Source: Bog-950 sp044228435 (lineage in GTDB: Bacteria; Bacteroidota; Bacteroidia; Chitinophagales; LD1). From it: a stretch of 64,000 bases of DNA. The translations under genes were made by a program, and so were the position numbers. The DNA is taken from contig JBGAUW010000001.1 of the NCBI GenBank assembly GCA_044228435.1, positions 186,001 to 250,000 on the forward strand. The letters are read 5' to 3'. The notes below the pieces were generated by a model that searched no databases, was not told the DNA's origin, and saw nothing but the letters and a program-made list of their open reading frames with translations. Shown piece by piece: positions 43,807 through 51,424 of the stretch; the first letter of the stretch is position 1; every line of letters begins with the position of its first letter.

Positions 43807-44496
43807 ATGAAGAACTTTTTTAAAAACATATTTAACAAGGACAAAAAGGAAGAAGAGAAACCTTCTACTGAACCCTTGACTGAAACTCAGATTTTAGACA
43901 TTTTGAGCACTGCAATTTGTGATGTAGGTTATTGGAGTTGGTGGACAACTAACTTGCCAGCAGTTATCCAAATTGAGTTTGGGGGAACGCAACTATATTT
44001 TCCACCATCAGACAATTCACAGCCACCTAACTCGCAAATTGCAATTCAGTTTAGAAATCCAAAATCAATAAGTTTTCTGACAAGGGAAGAGCTAAAAAGT
44101 GATGACGAAAATTGGTTTGATGACTTACATAATGACAAAATGGAAGCACCAACCTGTAATCATGGAGAATTCACTTTCACAGACCACGCATTAATGACAG
44201 AAATTATTAACGAAGCAAAAACTATAAAAACAATTCACGGGTATTCACCAATAGACAATCTATTTCAATCTGAAAAATACAAACTTGTTTTTTGGGCAGG
44301 CGACTATGGTTTTGCAGTTTCATCAGACAAGATTAAACTTTTGACAAAAGATGGAGATGTAGAACTTGACCAAATTCCTTCTGTTCATTCGCAATGGTGG
44401 ACGTATTGGAGAAAATATTGGGACTTAATAAACACAAAAAATGCTTTACCAAAAGACTACGCTTGTGAAGTAACAATACCACTAAAAAACAACTAA
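43807..44496 (+). CDS. Orphan AT-rich gene of unknown function
   Basis: 229 residues (MKNFFKNIFNKDKKEEEKPSTEP...). After a lysine-rich N-terminus with no signal peptide, it is rich in Asn, Trp, Phe and Thr (DVGYWSWWTTNLPAVIQIEFGG, WAGDYGFAVSSDKIKLL). I do not recognise a family. Codon use is clearly more AT-rich than in flanking genes. Hairpins lie on both sides (43745-43767 and 44498-44526), as for a mobile gene cassette. Such isolated AT-rich genes are often immunity or accessory genes, but nothing here proves that. Confidence 0.6.
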   Translation: MKNFFKNIFNKDKKEEEKPSTEPLTETQILDILSTAICDVGYWSWWTTNLPAVIQIEFGGTQLYFPPSDNSQPPNSQIAIQFRNPKSISFLTREELKSDDENWFDDLHNDKMEAPTCNHGEFTFTDHALMTEIINEAKTIKTIHGYSPIDNLFQSEKYKLVFWAGDYGFAVSSDKIKLLTKDGDVELDQIPSVHSQWWTYWRKYWDLINTKNALPKDYACEVTIPLKNN

Positions 44497-44497
44497 C

Positions 44498-44526
44498 AAC
44501 AACGGACAGAAAAGAACCCCGTTGTT
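44498..44526 (+). terminator. Hairpin after the orphan gene
   Basis: AACAACGG pairs perfectly with CCGTTGTT around a 13-base loop, two bases after the stop codon. There is no long T-run. Confidence 0.5.
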
Positions 44527-44589
44527 CGGTGTGTTTCTGCTGCGCGGCGCTAACAACTTCAAGCCGCAAATAAATCGTCCGCGGTCAGG

Positions 44590-44633
44590 TTTGCCTTTCA
44601 CTTTTCACCTTTGCCCTTTCACCTTTGCCCTCA
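44590..44633. repeat. Pyrimidine-rich word repeats at the 3' end of rlmH
   Basis: TTTGCC(C)TTTCAC(CTTT) words repeat three to four times (CACCTTTGCCCTTTC, then CACCTTTGCCCTCAC) right up to the rlmH stop. Confidence 0.5.
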
Positions 44634-45101
44634 CTCATGATGATACGGCTCGCCCCTTAAAATAGTAAAGGCCCGGTAAAGTTGCTCGGCAAATATGGCG
44701 CGGATAATTTGGTGAGAGAAAGTCATTTTACTAAGGCTTAGTTTGGCATTGGCCCGGGCATACACAGCATCGCTAAAGCCATAAGCGCCGCCCACTACAA
44801 AGCAGATGTTTTTTACCGACTGGTTAAACTGGTTATTGAGGTATTGGGCAAACTGCACCGAGGTAAACTCTTTACCCTTATCATCCAGCAGCACTACAAA
44901 ATCGGTAGGGGTAATTTTTTTCAGTATCATCTCCCCCTCTTTATCCTTCACCTTTTGCTTATCCTGTATTTTAATGGCGCCGTTATCTATAATCACCTCT
45001 TCCATTTTCATGTAGTGGTTAATGCGCTTGTGGTAATCAAGGCAAACGGTTTTAATTTCGGGCGAGGTGGTTTTGCCCACCAGCAACAAGGTAATTTTCA
45101 T
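44631..45101 (-). CDS. rlmH: 23S rRNA (pseudouridine1915-N3)-methyltransferase
   Basis: 156 residues, typical size. It matches the SPOUT-class RlmH from end to end: MKITLLLVGKT, LLDDKGKEFTSVQFAQYL, ICFVVGGAYGFSDAVYARANAKLSLSKMTFSHQIIRAIFAEQLYRAFTILRGEPYHHE. The knotted C-terminus with FVVGGAYG and the final YHHE are family signatures. It methylates m3-pseudouridine 1915 in helix 69 of the large subunit, on the assembled 70S ribosome. The gene stands alone; word repeats abut its stop. Confidence 0.96.
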   Translation of the reverse strand: MKITLLLVGKTTSPEIKTVCLDYHKRINHYMKMEEVIIDNGAIKIQDKQKVKDKEGEMILKKITPTDFVVLLDDKGKEFTSVQFAQYLNNQFNQSVKNICFVVGGAYGFSDAVYARANAKLSLSKMTFSHQIIRAIFAEQLYRAFTILRGEPYHHE

Positions 45102-45163
45102 AATAAGGGCACAAGTTGCGATAAAATGACAAAACCTTTTTCATAATTCATAAAATCGAGCAA

Positions 45164-45239
45164 TGTCACACTGAGCGTAGTCGAAGTGCAGACATTGCGC
45201 TGGCGGAAGCACTTGTCTTCGACTCTGCTCAGACTGACA
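45164..45239. mobile_element. Small inverted-repeat element upstream of rlmH
   Basis: TGTCACACTGAGCGTAGTCG and its inverse, CTTCGACTCTGCTCAGACTG, bound a 76-base segment; the 23-base arms match at about 18 positions. It has no coding capacity. Similar GAGC-TCGAAG inverted repeats are common in bacterial intergenic DNA; mobility is inference. Confidence 0.7.
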
Positions 45240-45331
45240 TGCTTCCTTGTTTTGTCACTTATAATATGAATCATGAAAAATGACAAAAGGATTAGCATGA
45301 AATCCTTCGTGCCCTTCAAAAAAAGAACTCA

Positions 45332-45409
45332 TTCATCGGATGAATATGTAAACAAACAGGGCCAAACTGCCGCTTTGCACGTTTTTGAAATAAAATTCAT
45401 CCGATGAAT
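45332..45409. promoter_or_regulatory. Pair of palindromes with TCATC(C/G)GATGA core, upstream of the lipoprotein pair
   Basis: ATTCATCGGATGAAT (45332-45346) and ATTCATCCGATGAAT (45395-45409), start to start 63 bases apart. A similar pair, with AGTCATC..GATGACT arms, is at 58044. Here they lie 57-134 bases before the lipoprotein gene and could be operators, but the other pair is between convergent genes. Confidence 0.55.
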
Positions 45410-45465
45410 AAATAACCCTACCTAAAAAGTAGAGTGGGAAAATTCTATTTTCGCAACGCAAAAAA

Positions 45466-45882
45466 ATGAACATGAAAACAGGCCGGTATATAAAATTTGT
45501 AGTGGTTATAGCGTTTATACTTTCAATAGCCGGTTGCACCAACAAAAGCGACCAGCTGGTAAAAACATGGATGGTGCAGAACCTAAAATACAGCCGCGCA
45601 ATACCGCCCGATATGCAGCCGCAGATAGACCGCGCCGTGGAAGAGATACGCCAAACCTTTAGGCTAACCTACCGCGCCGATGGCACCTACGAAACCAAAA
45701 ACGGACAAGAGGTGCTTACCGGCACCTGGAAACTAAATTTTAACTCGACCAAAATAACCTCTTACTCGGCCAAGGGCGATGAAAAGAGTTACGATATAAT
45801 AGAGCTTAGTGCCGATAAGTTTAATTTTAAAGCCATAGAGGGCGGCGAAGAAGTGATTTTTGAAATGATACCTGCTAAATAA
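45466..45882 (+). CDS. Small lipoprotein, lipocalin-like, first of a pair
   Basis: 138 residues. The signal ends in the lipobox SIAGC (Cys24), so it should be a membrane-anchored lipoprotein. The mature part follows the small lipocalin-like pattern of Bacteroidota: VKTWMVQNLKYSR, FRLTYRADGTYETKNGQEVLTGTWKLNFNSTKI, then beta-strand pairs ending in a polar C-terminus. The start is 45466, with a second Met at codon 3. The next gene begins 7 bases downstream and is of the same kind, so the two share a transcript. Function unknown. Confidence 0.75.
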   Translation: MNMKTGRYIKFVVVIAFILSIAGCTNKSDQLVKTWMVQNLKYSRAIPPDMQPQIDRAVEEIRQTFRLTYRADGTYETKNGQEVLTGTWKLNFNSTKITSYSAKGDEKSYDIIELSADKFNFKAIEGGEEVIFEMIPAK

Positions 45883-45889
45883 ATAGTTG

Positions 45890-46303
45890 ATGAAAAATAA
45901 GATACCGGCCCTATTACTATTGGTTTTAAGTGTATGCCTGTTAAGCCAGTGCAATAACAAGCAGAAAGAGAAACTAGAGGGTGTGTGGCGCCTGCAAAGC
46001 CTGGAGGTAAACGGCACGGTAATAAGCGGCAAAAGCCTGGGCGATTGGAAATGGGAGTTTAACGAAGAAGGCGGTTACCTTACCGATGTAGCCGGGGCCC
46101 GCGAAAAGGGCCTGTATACGCTTAAAGGCGATAAGCTGACCTTAAAATCGGTAACGCATGAGGAGCGGCCCGAGCAGAAATTGCAAATTATAAGCCTCGA
46201 CTCAGTAGAGTTGCATTTGGTATCGGCCGATACAGGTTCCAATAAATCCAGCCTTAACTTTATTAAAATGAAGGCCCGCGATTACGAGGAGGAAGAGGAT
46301 TAG
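45890..46303 (+). CDS. Small lipoprotein, lipocalin-like, second of a pair
   Basis: 137 residues from the ATG at 45890. A hydrophobic signal is followed by LLSQC (lipobox Cys), and the mature part KLEGVWRLQSLEVNGTVISGKSLGDWKWEFNEEGGYLTDVAGAREKGLYTLKGDKLTLKS has the lipocalin-like alternation of W-strands and turns. The TTG at 45887 adds one Met but is not needed. It is 7 bases from the preceding lipoprotein gene. A third related lipoprotein is at 47830 on the other strand. Function unknown. Confidence 0.75.
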   Translation: MKNKIPALLLLVLSVCLLSQCNNKQKEKLEGVWRLQSLEVNGTVISGKSLGDWKWEFNEEGGYLTDVAGAREKGLYTLKGDKLTLKSVTHEERPEQKLQIISLDSVELHLVSADTGSNKSSLNFIKMKARDYEEEED

Positions 46304-46393
46304 GGCTCGCAAATTCGAATCAGCCAACACAAGCCTTAACCCCTGGATTTATTCCAACAACATTTAGGTAGATTGGTTTAATACTCAAGCTGA

Positions 46394-46563
46394 CAGGCGG
46401 CAGCTCTGGTGCGCCAAACTCCTATCTTCTTTTGTTTTTACAAACAGCTGGCTCCTACGCAGCAGAGTACAATAAGAATTTAAGTGGCATTTTTCACCAC
46501 GTAGTGGTCGGCCGTTTGTAGAAAATACCAATACCCTGAATCGCGCACCGTAGGTGCCGCCTG
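46394..46563. mobile_element. MITE-like element with 23-bp inverted ends
   Basis: The left end CAGGCGGCAGCTCTGGTGCG is inverted at the right as CGCACCGTAGGTGCCGCCTG; about 20 of 23 end bases match. Inside, ACAAACAGCTGGCTCCTACG and CGTAGTGGTCGGCCGTTTGT form an inner imperfect inverted pair. The element is 170 bases with no reading frame and fills the gap before the YdcF-like gene. Confidence 0.7.
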
Positions 46564-46598
46564 TTTAACCTGCCGAACCGGTGGATACAACTATCACA

Positions 46599-47183
46599 TT
46601 AGCGCTGCTCTAAGGGCACAAAATCTTTTATAAAGGCATCTTTGGTTTCGAACTTGGGCAAGGGCTGAAAGTATTTTTTGTTCTGCAACGAATCGGGCGA
46701 AAAAGTAAGTATGCCCACGCGGCCTGCCGGTAAAAACAAAGTCATATACGCAAACTGAAAAGGGTCGGTGGCCACGGCAATTTTTTTAAAGCCCAGCTTG
46801 CGGGCCAATTTGGCGCTGTAGGTTACGTTTTGAAAGCTATGCGGTGCCTTTTCTTCTAAAAAAATATGGTTTGCAGGTATGCCCATGGTATCGGCAATAA
46901 TGCTCATTACCTTAGCCTCGGTATAAGAGGTATGCACCGCCCCGCCCGAAAAGATGATGTTTTTAGCCAGTCCTTTTTCGTATAGTTCTTTGGTAAAATT
47001 CATGCGGGCCTCTAACAAAGGGTAAGGCGCATTTTTTTCGTAGTAAGGGTAACCCGGAACAATAATAACATCGTAAGGAGCCTTGGCAAAGTATTTTTTG
47101 TTGGAGCGGGCCACGCGTTTATCTAAAGCGCAACCCGATAAAAGCAAAGCAACTATAAGGGTATTTAGCAGAGGTTTCTTCAT
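46599..47183 (-). CDS. YdcF/SanA-like (DUF218) lipoprotein
   Basis: 194 residues. The lipobox LLSGC ends a short signal (MKKPLLNTLIVALLLSG), so it is a probable lipoprotein. The mature part is a Rossmann-like YdcF domain: YDVIIVPGYPYYEKNAPYPLLEARMNFTKELYEKGLAKNIIFSGGAVHTSYTEAKVMSIIADTMGIPANHIFLEEKAPHSFQNVTYSAKLARKLGFKKIAVATD. The GG/E/S-E motifs of the family are visible. YdcF proteins bind nucleotide-like ligands and some affect envelope integrity; the exact reaction is unknown. It is divergent from a promoter-bearing gene at 47267. Confidence 0.85.
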   Translation of the reverse strand: MKKPLLNTLIVALLLSGCALDKRVARSNKKYFAKAPYDVIIVPGYPYYEKNAPYPLLEARMNFTKELYEKGLAKNIIFSGGAVHTSYTEAKVMSIIADTMGIPANHIFLEEKAPHSFQNVTYSAKLARKLGFKKIAVATDPFQFAYMTLFLPAGRVGILTFSPDSLQNKKYFQPLPKFETKDAFIKDFVPLEQR

Positions 47184-47232
47184 ACAGATATATACAATAA
47201 TACGGATTAGAGACTGTTTTAAATTATAAATT

Positions 47233-47262
47233 TTGAGGTTAGTGGTTAATAATATACGTTTG
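47233..47262 (+). promoter_or_regulatory. Bacteroidota-type promoter close to a start codon
   Basis: TTG (47233-47235), 19 bases, TACGTTTG (47255-47262). The ATG is only five bases beyond the -7 box, so the message would start at or near it. Confidence 0.6.
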
Positions 47263-47266
47263 AACC

Positions 47267-47824
47267 ATGTTTAAAAAACTTACGGCCCTGTTATTTTTAT
47301 CGGGTGTTTTAATGCTGCTTGTATTTAACTCATCGTGTAAATCGTGCAAAAAGGAAGATAAACCGGCTACTACTATCGATACAACGGCAATGTCGGTAAG
47401 GCCGCCTGTAAACAATATTACCCTGCCCCACGCCGATAGTTCGCTTATACCCATACTGGCCAATATACTGAATGAGGCATTTGATGCCAGTGCAAAAAAA
47501 GATTACAAAACCCTGGCAAAGCTTATTGTATACCGCGGCCCCGATATGAAACGCTTTGGCTACGCCGTATTTGATGCCAAAAACCCATACGACCGCAAGG
47601 CCGTAAGCATAACCGCCGAGGTGTTTAATAAATGGACCCGTGGTTTAGAATCGGTAGAATATGCCCGCGTATTTGCGCTTGACCAACCCGATGGCAGAAC
47701 CCTGCCCGTGCTGGAGGTTATTTTTATTTCGCAACACAATACGCACCGCAAGTTTTTCGGCTTTTTAGAAATTGACGGCGAGTTTAAAATTGCCGATGTA
47801 ACCAGCAACCTGCCCGGCATGTAG
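47267..47824 (+). CDS. Hypothetical lipoprotein
   Basis: 185 residues. An N-terminal hydrophobic signal (MFKKLTALLFLSGVLMLLVF) leads to NSSC, a weak lipobox whose Cys is residue 24. The mature part after a linker (KSCKKEDKPATTIDTTAM) includes SLIPILANILNEAFDASAKKDYKTLAKLIVYRGPDMKRFGYAVFD and a C-terminal FFGFLEIDGEFKIADVTSNLPG. The latter resembles a small domain common in Bacteroidota lipoproteins of unknown role. A good promoter lies directly upstream. It is convergent with the small lipoprotein gene at 47830. Confidence 0.7.
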   Translation: MFKKLTALLFLSGVLMLLVFNSSCKSCKKEDKPATTIDTTAMSVRPPVNNITLPHADSSLIPILANILNEAFDASAKKDYKTLAKLIVYRGPDMKRFGYAVFDAKNPYDRKAVSITAEVFNKWTRGLESVEYARVFALDQPDGRTLPVLEVIFISQHNTHRKFFGFLEIDGEFKIADVTSNLPGM

Positions 47825-47829
47825 GTAAG

Positions 47830-48219
47830 CTACCGGGGCACCAGCACAAACTTAATAGCGTTGTTGCCCGAAGGCACATCTACCTCAAAGCGGCTTTCGT
47901 TAAGCACTTTAATTTTTGCGGCAGTTAAACGCAGGCCCACTTTGGTGTAAATACTATCGCCTGCCTTGTTTAGTTTCCAGGTGCCGGTATCGGTAATGCC
48001 CGTTAAGCGGGCCGAGTAGGTATGGTCTTTCTTAAAATCGAACAGGCAGCTATCGCGCATTTGCTGCACCATCAGCGGCTTTTCGGCAGGGGTTAAATTA
48101 AAATCGGCCACGTTAAAATCCACATCCTCCAACCTCCAGGTGCGTATAAGCAGTTTTTCGGTGGGGTTACAGCCTGCTAAAAATATAAGCAACGCCCCGA
48201 ATAATAGTCCTCTTTTCAT
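47830..48219 (-). CDS. Small lipoprotein, lipocalin-like, downstream of lpd
   Basis: 129 residues. The lipobox is FLAGC in MKRGLLFGALLIFLAGCNPTEK. The mature part IRTWRLEDVDFNVADFNLTPAEKPLMVQQMRDSCLFDFKKDHTYSARLTGITDTGTWKLNKAGDSIYTKV shows the same W-strand pattern as the lipoprotein pair at 45466. It starts 9 bases after the lpd stop on the same strand and is probably co-transcribed with it. Function unknown. Confidence 0.75.
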   Translation of the reverse strand: MKRGLLFGALLIFLAGCNPTEKLLIRTWRLEDVDFNVADFNLTPAEKPLMVQQMRDSCLFDFKKDHTYSARLTGITDTGTWKLNKAGDSIYTKVGLRLTAAKIKVLNESRFEVDVPSGNNAIKFVLVPR

Positions 48220-48228
48220 TATACCGGT

Positions 48229-49620
48229 TTACAGGTGAATTACCTCTCCGTAAGCAGCCGCCGCCGCTTCCATAATAGCTTCGCTCATGGTAGGGTGCGG
48301 GTGTATGCTCTTTATAATTTCGTGGCCGGTGGTTTCCAGCTTGCGGGCTACCACTACCTCGGCAATCATTTCGGTTACGTTAGCACCTACCATATGGCAG
48401 CCTAACCACTCACCGTAGCGGGCATCAAATATCACCTTTACAAAGCCCTCTTTAGCACCGGCAGCGCTTGCCTTACCCGATGCACTAAACGGAAACTTGC
48501 CCACCTTAATGGCAATGCCTTTAGCCTTAGCCTCTTCTTCGGTTAAGCCCACGCTGGCCACCTCGGGGCTGCAATAGGTACAACCGGGTATATTGCCATA
48601 ATCAATCGGTTCGGGGTTTTTGCCTGCAATTTTCTCTACACAGGTAATGCCTTCGGCACTGGCTACGTGTGCCAGGGCAGGGCCTTTTACCACATCGCCA
48701 ATAGCGTAAACACCGGCTACATTGGTTTTATAAAAATCATCTACTACTACTAATCCCTTATCGGTTTTAACGCCGACTTCTTCCAGCCCAATGCCCTCTA
48801 TATTGGTAGTAATACCCACTGCCGAAAGCACTATATCGCACTCAATCTTAGCCGTCTTTCCATCGGCCGACTTAATATTTACCACACACTTTTTACCGGT
48901 GGTATCTACGCTTTCTACAGCTGTAGAGGTAAGTATATCAATGCCCTTCTTTTTAAATATCTTCTCCATCTCCTTGCTCACATCCTTATCCTCGCGCGGT
49001 AATATGTTGCCTAAAAATTCAACCACCGTTACCTTAGTGCCAAGCGCTGCATAAAAGTAAGCAAACTCGATACCTATGGCGCCGCTACCCATTACCACCA
49101 TACTTTCGGGCAGGGTTGGTAAGGTCATCGCTTCGCGGTAGCCTATTATCTTTTTGCCGTCCTGCTTTACATTGGGCAGTTCTTTACTACGGGCACCGGT
49201 AGCTACTATTATGTGTTTGCCTGCGTATTCAGTCTTTTTACCTGCCGCATCGGTTACCTCTACTTTTCCGCCCTTTTTAAGTTTGCCAAAGCCGGTTAGT
49301 ACGTCAATCTTATTCTTCTTCATTAAAAACTGTACGCCTTTGCTCATGCCATCGGCTACACCCCTGCTGCGCTTAACCACAGCACCAAAATCGGCTTTAG
49401 GTGCACCAATGGTAATTCCATACTCGGCTGCATGGTTTATATATTCAAATACCTGGGCGCTTTTAAGCAAAGCTTTGGTGGGTATACACCCCCAGTTAAG
49501 GCACACGCCGCCAAGGCTCTCTTTTTCAATAATGGCCGTTTTTAAGCCTAATTGCGATGCTCTGATGGCCGCCACATATCCTCCGGGGCCGCTGCCCAAT
49601 ACTATTAAATCGTAGTTCAT
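48229..49620 (-). CDS. lpdA: Dihydrolipoyl dehydrogenase (E3)
   Basis: 463 residues. The N-terminal FAD motif GSGPGGYVAAIRASQLG, the redox disulfide motif GGVCLNWGCIPTKALLKSA, the NAD motif VVMGSGAIGIEFAYFYAALGTKVTVVEF and the C-terminal HPHPTMSEAIMEAAAAAYG (base His-Glu pair) are all intact. It reoxidises lipoamide for pyruvate and 2-oxoglutarate dehydrogenase complexes and possibly glycine cleavage. Length and motifs are as in other E3 enzymes. It stands apart from the E1/E2 genes in this window; a small lipoprotein gene follows at 9 bases. Confidence 0.96.
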   Translation of the reverse strand: MNYDLIVLGSGPGGYVAAIRASQLGLKTAIIEKESLGGVCLNWGCIPTKALLKSAQVFEYINHAAEYGITIGAPKADFGAVVKRSRGVADGMSKGVQFLMKKNKIDVLTGFGKLKKGGKVEVTDAAGKKTEYAGKHIIVATGARSKELPNVKQDGKKIIGYREAMTLPTLPESMVVMGSGAIGIEFAYFYAALGTKVTVVEFLGNILPREDKDVSKEMEKIFKKKGIDILTSTAVESVDTTGKKCVVNIKSADGKTAKIECDIVLSAVGITTNIEGIGLEEVGVKTDKGLVVVDDFYKTNVAGVYAIGDVVKGPALAHVASAEGITCVEKIAGKNPEPIDYGNIPGCTYCSPEVASVGLTEEEAKAKGIAIKVGKFPFSASGKASAAGAKEGFVKVIFDARYGEWLGCHMVGANVTEMIAEVVVARKLETTGHEIIKSIHPHPTMSEAIMEAAAAAYGEVIHL

Positions 49621-49692
49621 AGTTGTTAAGTTTTAAAAGCAGCTTTTGCCAAGCTGCCACGCAAATAAAGGGAAAGAACATAAAGAATAAAA

Positions 49693-49818
49693 CCGGCGGT
49701 GTGCAAAACCATAGTTTGTTGAGAATTAAAGGCTTTTGAGCCATTGGAATCAGGCTTACAGATAGTAAGGGGAATTAACACCCCGCAATAGGAATAACAG
49801 CCGGCTACCAAACTATGG
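49693..49818. other. Possibly structured intergenic region between lpd and a small secreted protein
   Basis: CCATAGTTTG (49709-49718) is complementary to CAAACTATGG (49809-49818), and CCGGC (49693-49697) to GCCGG (49800-49804). The two pairings cross, which would give a pseudoknot. GGGG/CCCC and GGCT/AGCC pairs lie between. It may be chance; no known RNA family was recognised. Confidence 0.3.
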
Positions 49819-49856
49819 CACCACTATTTACCGCATGGGTAACTAAACTTATAGTT

Positions 49857-50126
49857 ATGAAAAAGATGATTTTGGGAATGATGGTAAGCGCTATATGCCT
49901 TGCCGCTTCGGCCACCGAACATAAGAGCACCGATAAATGGAACAAGGGTTTTAAACCCCGCAAGGCATCGCATAAAGAACACCCTACACTGGGCCATTTA
50001 AATAACCCGGGGTATACCGGTAAGCCGCAGCCAAATGCACCTGTAAAACACAGCAACCCTATCCCTAAAAAAGATGCCAACCCTAAACCAGAGGGCACCA
50101 TATCGTCGTTAGGCGTTTTAAGATAG
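49857..50126 (+). CDS. Small secreted protein of unknown function
   Basis: 89 residues from the ATG at 49857 (MKKMILGMMVSAICLAASA, a good signal peptide). The frame is open to 49815, but those upstream residues do not look like protein. The mature part is short, basic and Pro/Asn/His-rich (KWNKGFKPRKASHKEHPTLGHLNNPGYTGKPQPNAPVKHSNPIPKK) and has no known family. It is followed by a tiny membrane protein and the phosphodiesterase-like gene. Confidence 0.6.
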   Translation: MKKMILGMMVSAICLAASATEHKSTDKWNKGFKPRKASHKEHPTLGHLNNPGYTGKPQPNAPVKHSNPIPKKDANPKPEGTISSLGVLR

Positions 50127-50167
50127 GCTATACTTTCCATACAAAAACCACCTAAACCAAACCATAC

Positions 50168-50296
50168 ATGGAACGTATTACAAATTATATGCACTCGCTT
50201 ACCCCGGTGGGCTGGGTGCTTATCAGCGTATTTATTTTATTAGTAGCGCTATCGCTATACAGCCAGTTTAGAAAAAGGCGTAGCACCGAAAATTAA
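50168..50296 (+). CDS. Single-pass small membrane protein, 42 residues
   Basis: MERITNYMHSLTPVGWVLISVFILLVALSLYSQFRKRRSTEN: one clear hydrophobic segment (about residues 14-32), followed by RKRRS, so the tail is positively charged and inside by the positive-inside rule. The stop is at 50294-50296 and the next gene begins 6 bases on. It is likely translated with its neighbours but its role is unknown. Confidence 0.55.
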   Translation: MERITNYMHSLTPVGWVLISVFILLVALSLYSQFRKRRSTEN

Positions 50297-50302
50297 AAGC
50301 CT

Positions 50303-51424
50303 ATGCTAAAGCGAAAGTTTTATGCAGTAGGGCACAACCCGAATAACCCCGTGGAAGCTGCAAAGTTTTTGCAGGCCGGGTTTAATGCGCTTGGGCCCGA
50401 TTTAAACTACAAAAACGGCCAATATTACATAAGCCACGATGAGCTGCCCGATACCGAAATTGAAAAGCACAGCCTGATTAATTACCTGGTCGAACTAAGG
50501 CAGTTAGTAGAAGTGCAGGGAGTTAACCTTGCGCTTATTTGTTTTGATGTAAAGGCACCTGTATTTAATATCAATAACTTTATAGAGGTATTGCAGGCAA
50601 ACTACCTGCAATACCCTGCCTGCAGCGGAACGGCAACAGTAATAACCACTGCCCATTTAAAAGATGCTGCTTTTGTTACAACTTATAATGGCAGTTTACA
50701 AAACGTAGGTGTAGGCATAGACCAGCACAGCGACCCATTTGAAGTATACGAAGAATTAAAAAATCAGCCAACTGCTGTGTATGGCAATGGTATTACAACG
50801 TTTTTAAGTAAACCGGGGCTTTATAAATCGATAGCCGCAGCCAAACACGTTCAGGCATTGGGCGGGTTTAAAATGGTAATAGCCTGGGTGCTGGCCCAAC
50901 AACAATCCATACGCAGCTACCTGCAATTGGGGGTAGATGCGATACTGACCGATTTAAACGATACCGAAACTTTATTACAAGTATTAAATGAGCCCTGGTT
51001 TGCCGGGCGGTTTGAGTTAGCACAAATGGGCCATAATCCTTTTAGCACAGCTATACCTGCTTATGCCTTAACTATAAAAACAAGCAATAGCCTTTTTGCC
51101 GGCACCGACGGACAAATTCGTTTTACATTAACCGGTAAAGCCGGCCATATTGAACTGATAATAGATGCAGGTATGGATGGTATATTAGAAAAAGACAGCG
51201 TAAACTATTTTGCCATAGAGGGGAAAGATATTGGCGGAATAACAAGCCTTACCATAGAATTTGTAGCTGGAGGAGTAACATCGGGTTGGCTACCGGAAAC
51301 GATAAAGGCAGAGAGCCTTATACACGCACCTGTTACTTTTACCTATGGCCCAAACGAGTGGATTGACAGGCAGAGCAAGCTATTAGTTAAGTCCCCCGAC
51401 GCAAACGAAAGCCTACTTGTTTAA
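50303..51424 (+). CDS. Sphingomyelinase-D/GDPD-like barrel protein with C-terminal PLAT domain
   Basis: 373 residues. The N-terminal 240 residues resemble the GDPD-like TIM barrel of spider-type sphingomyelinase D: FYAVGHNPNNPVEAAKFLQAGFNALGPDL, YYISHDELPD, and FKMVIAWVLAQQQSIRSYLQLGVDAILTDLND. His11 and His45 match the two catalytic His and Asp33 one metal ligand, but the Glu ligand two residues before it is replaced by Gly31. Residues about 250-345 look like a PLAT/LH2 beta-sandwich (YALTIKTSNSLFAGTDGQIRFTLTGKAG). No signal peptide is seen. It overlaps the convergent PhoD gene by 12 bases. Lipid binding is plausible; activity is uncertain. Confidence 0.65.
   Translation: MLKRKFYAVGHNPNNPVEAAKFLQAGFNALGPDLNYKNGQYYISHDELPDTEIEKHSLINYLVELRQLVEVQGVNLALICFDVKAPVFNINNFIEVLQANYLQYPACSGTATVITTAHLKDAAFVTTYNGSLQNVGVGIDQHSDPFEVYEELKNQPTAVYGNGITTFLSKPGLYKSIAAAKHVQALGGFKMVIAWVLAQQQSIRSYLQLGVDAILTDLNDTETLLQVLNEPWFAGRFELAQMGHNPFSTAIPAYALTIKTSNSLFAGTDGQIRFTLTGKAGHIELIIDAGMDGILEKDSVNYFAIEGKDIGGITSLTIEFVAGGVTSGWLPETIKAESLIHAPVTFTYGPNEWIDRQSKLLVKSPDANESLLV

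Noticed and set aside
44498..44580. Right-hand attC site of an integron cassette
   Set aside because: A GTTAG-type partner core is not found downstream, and the GCTAAC at about 44550 is in the wrong orientation, so only the hairpin is reported.
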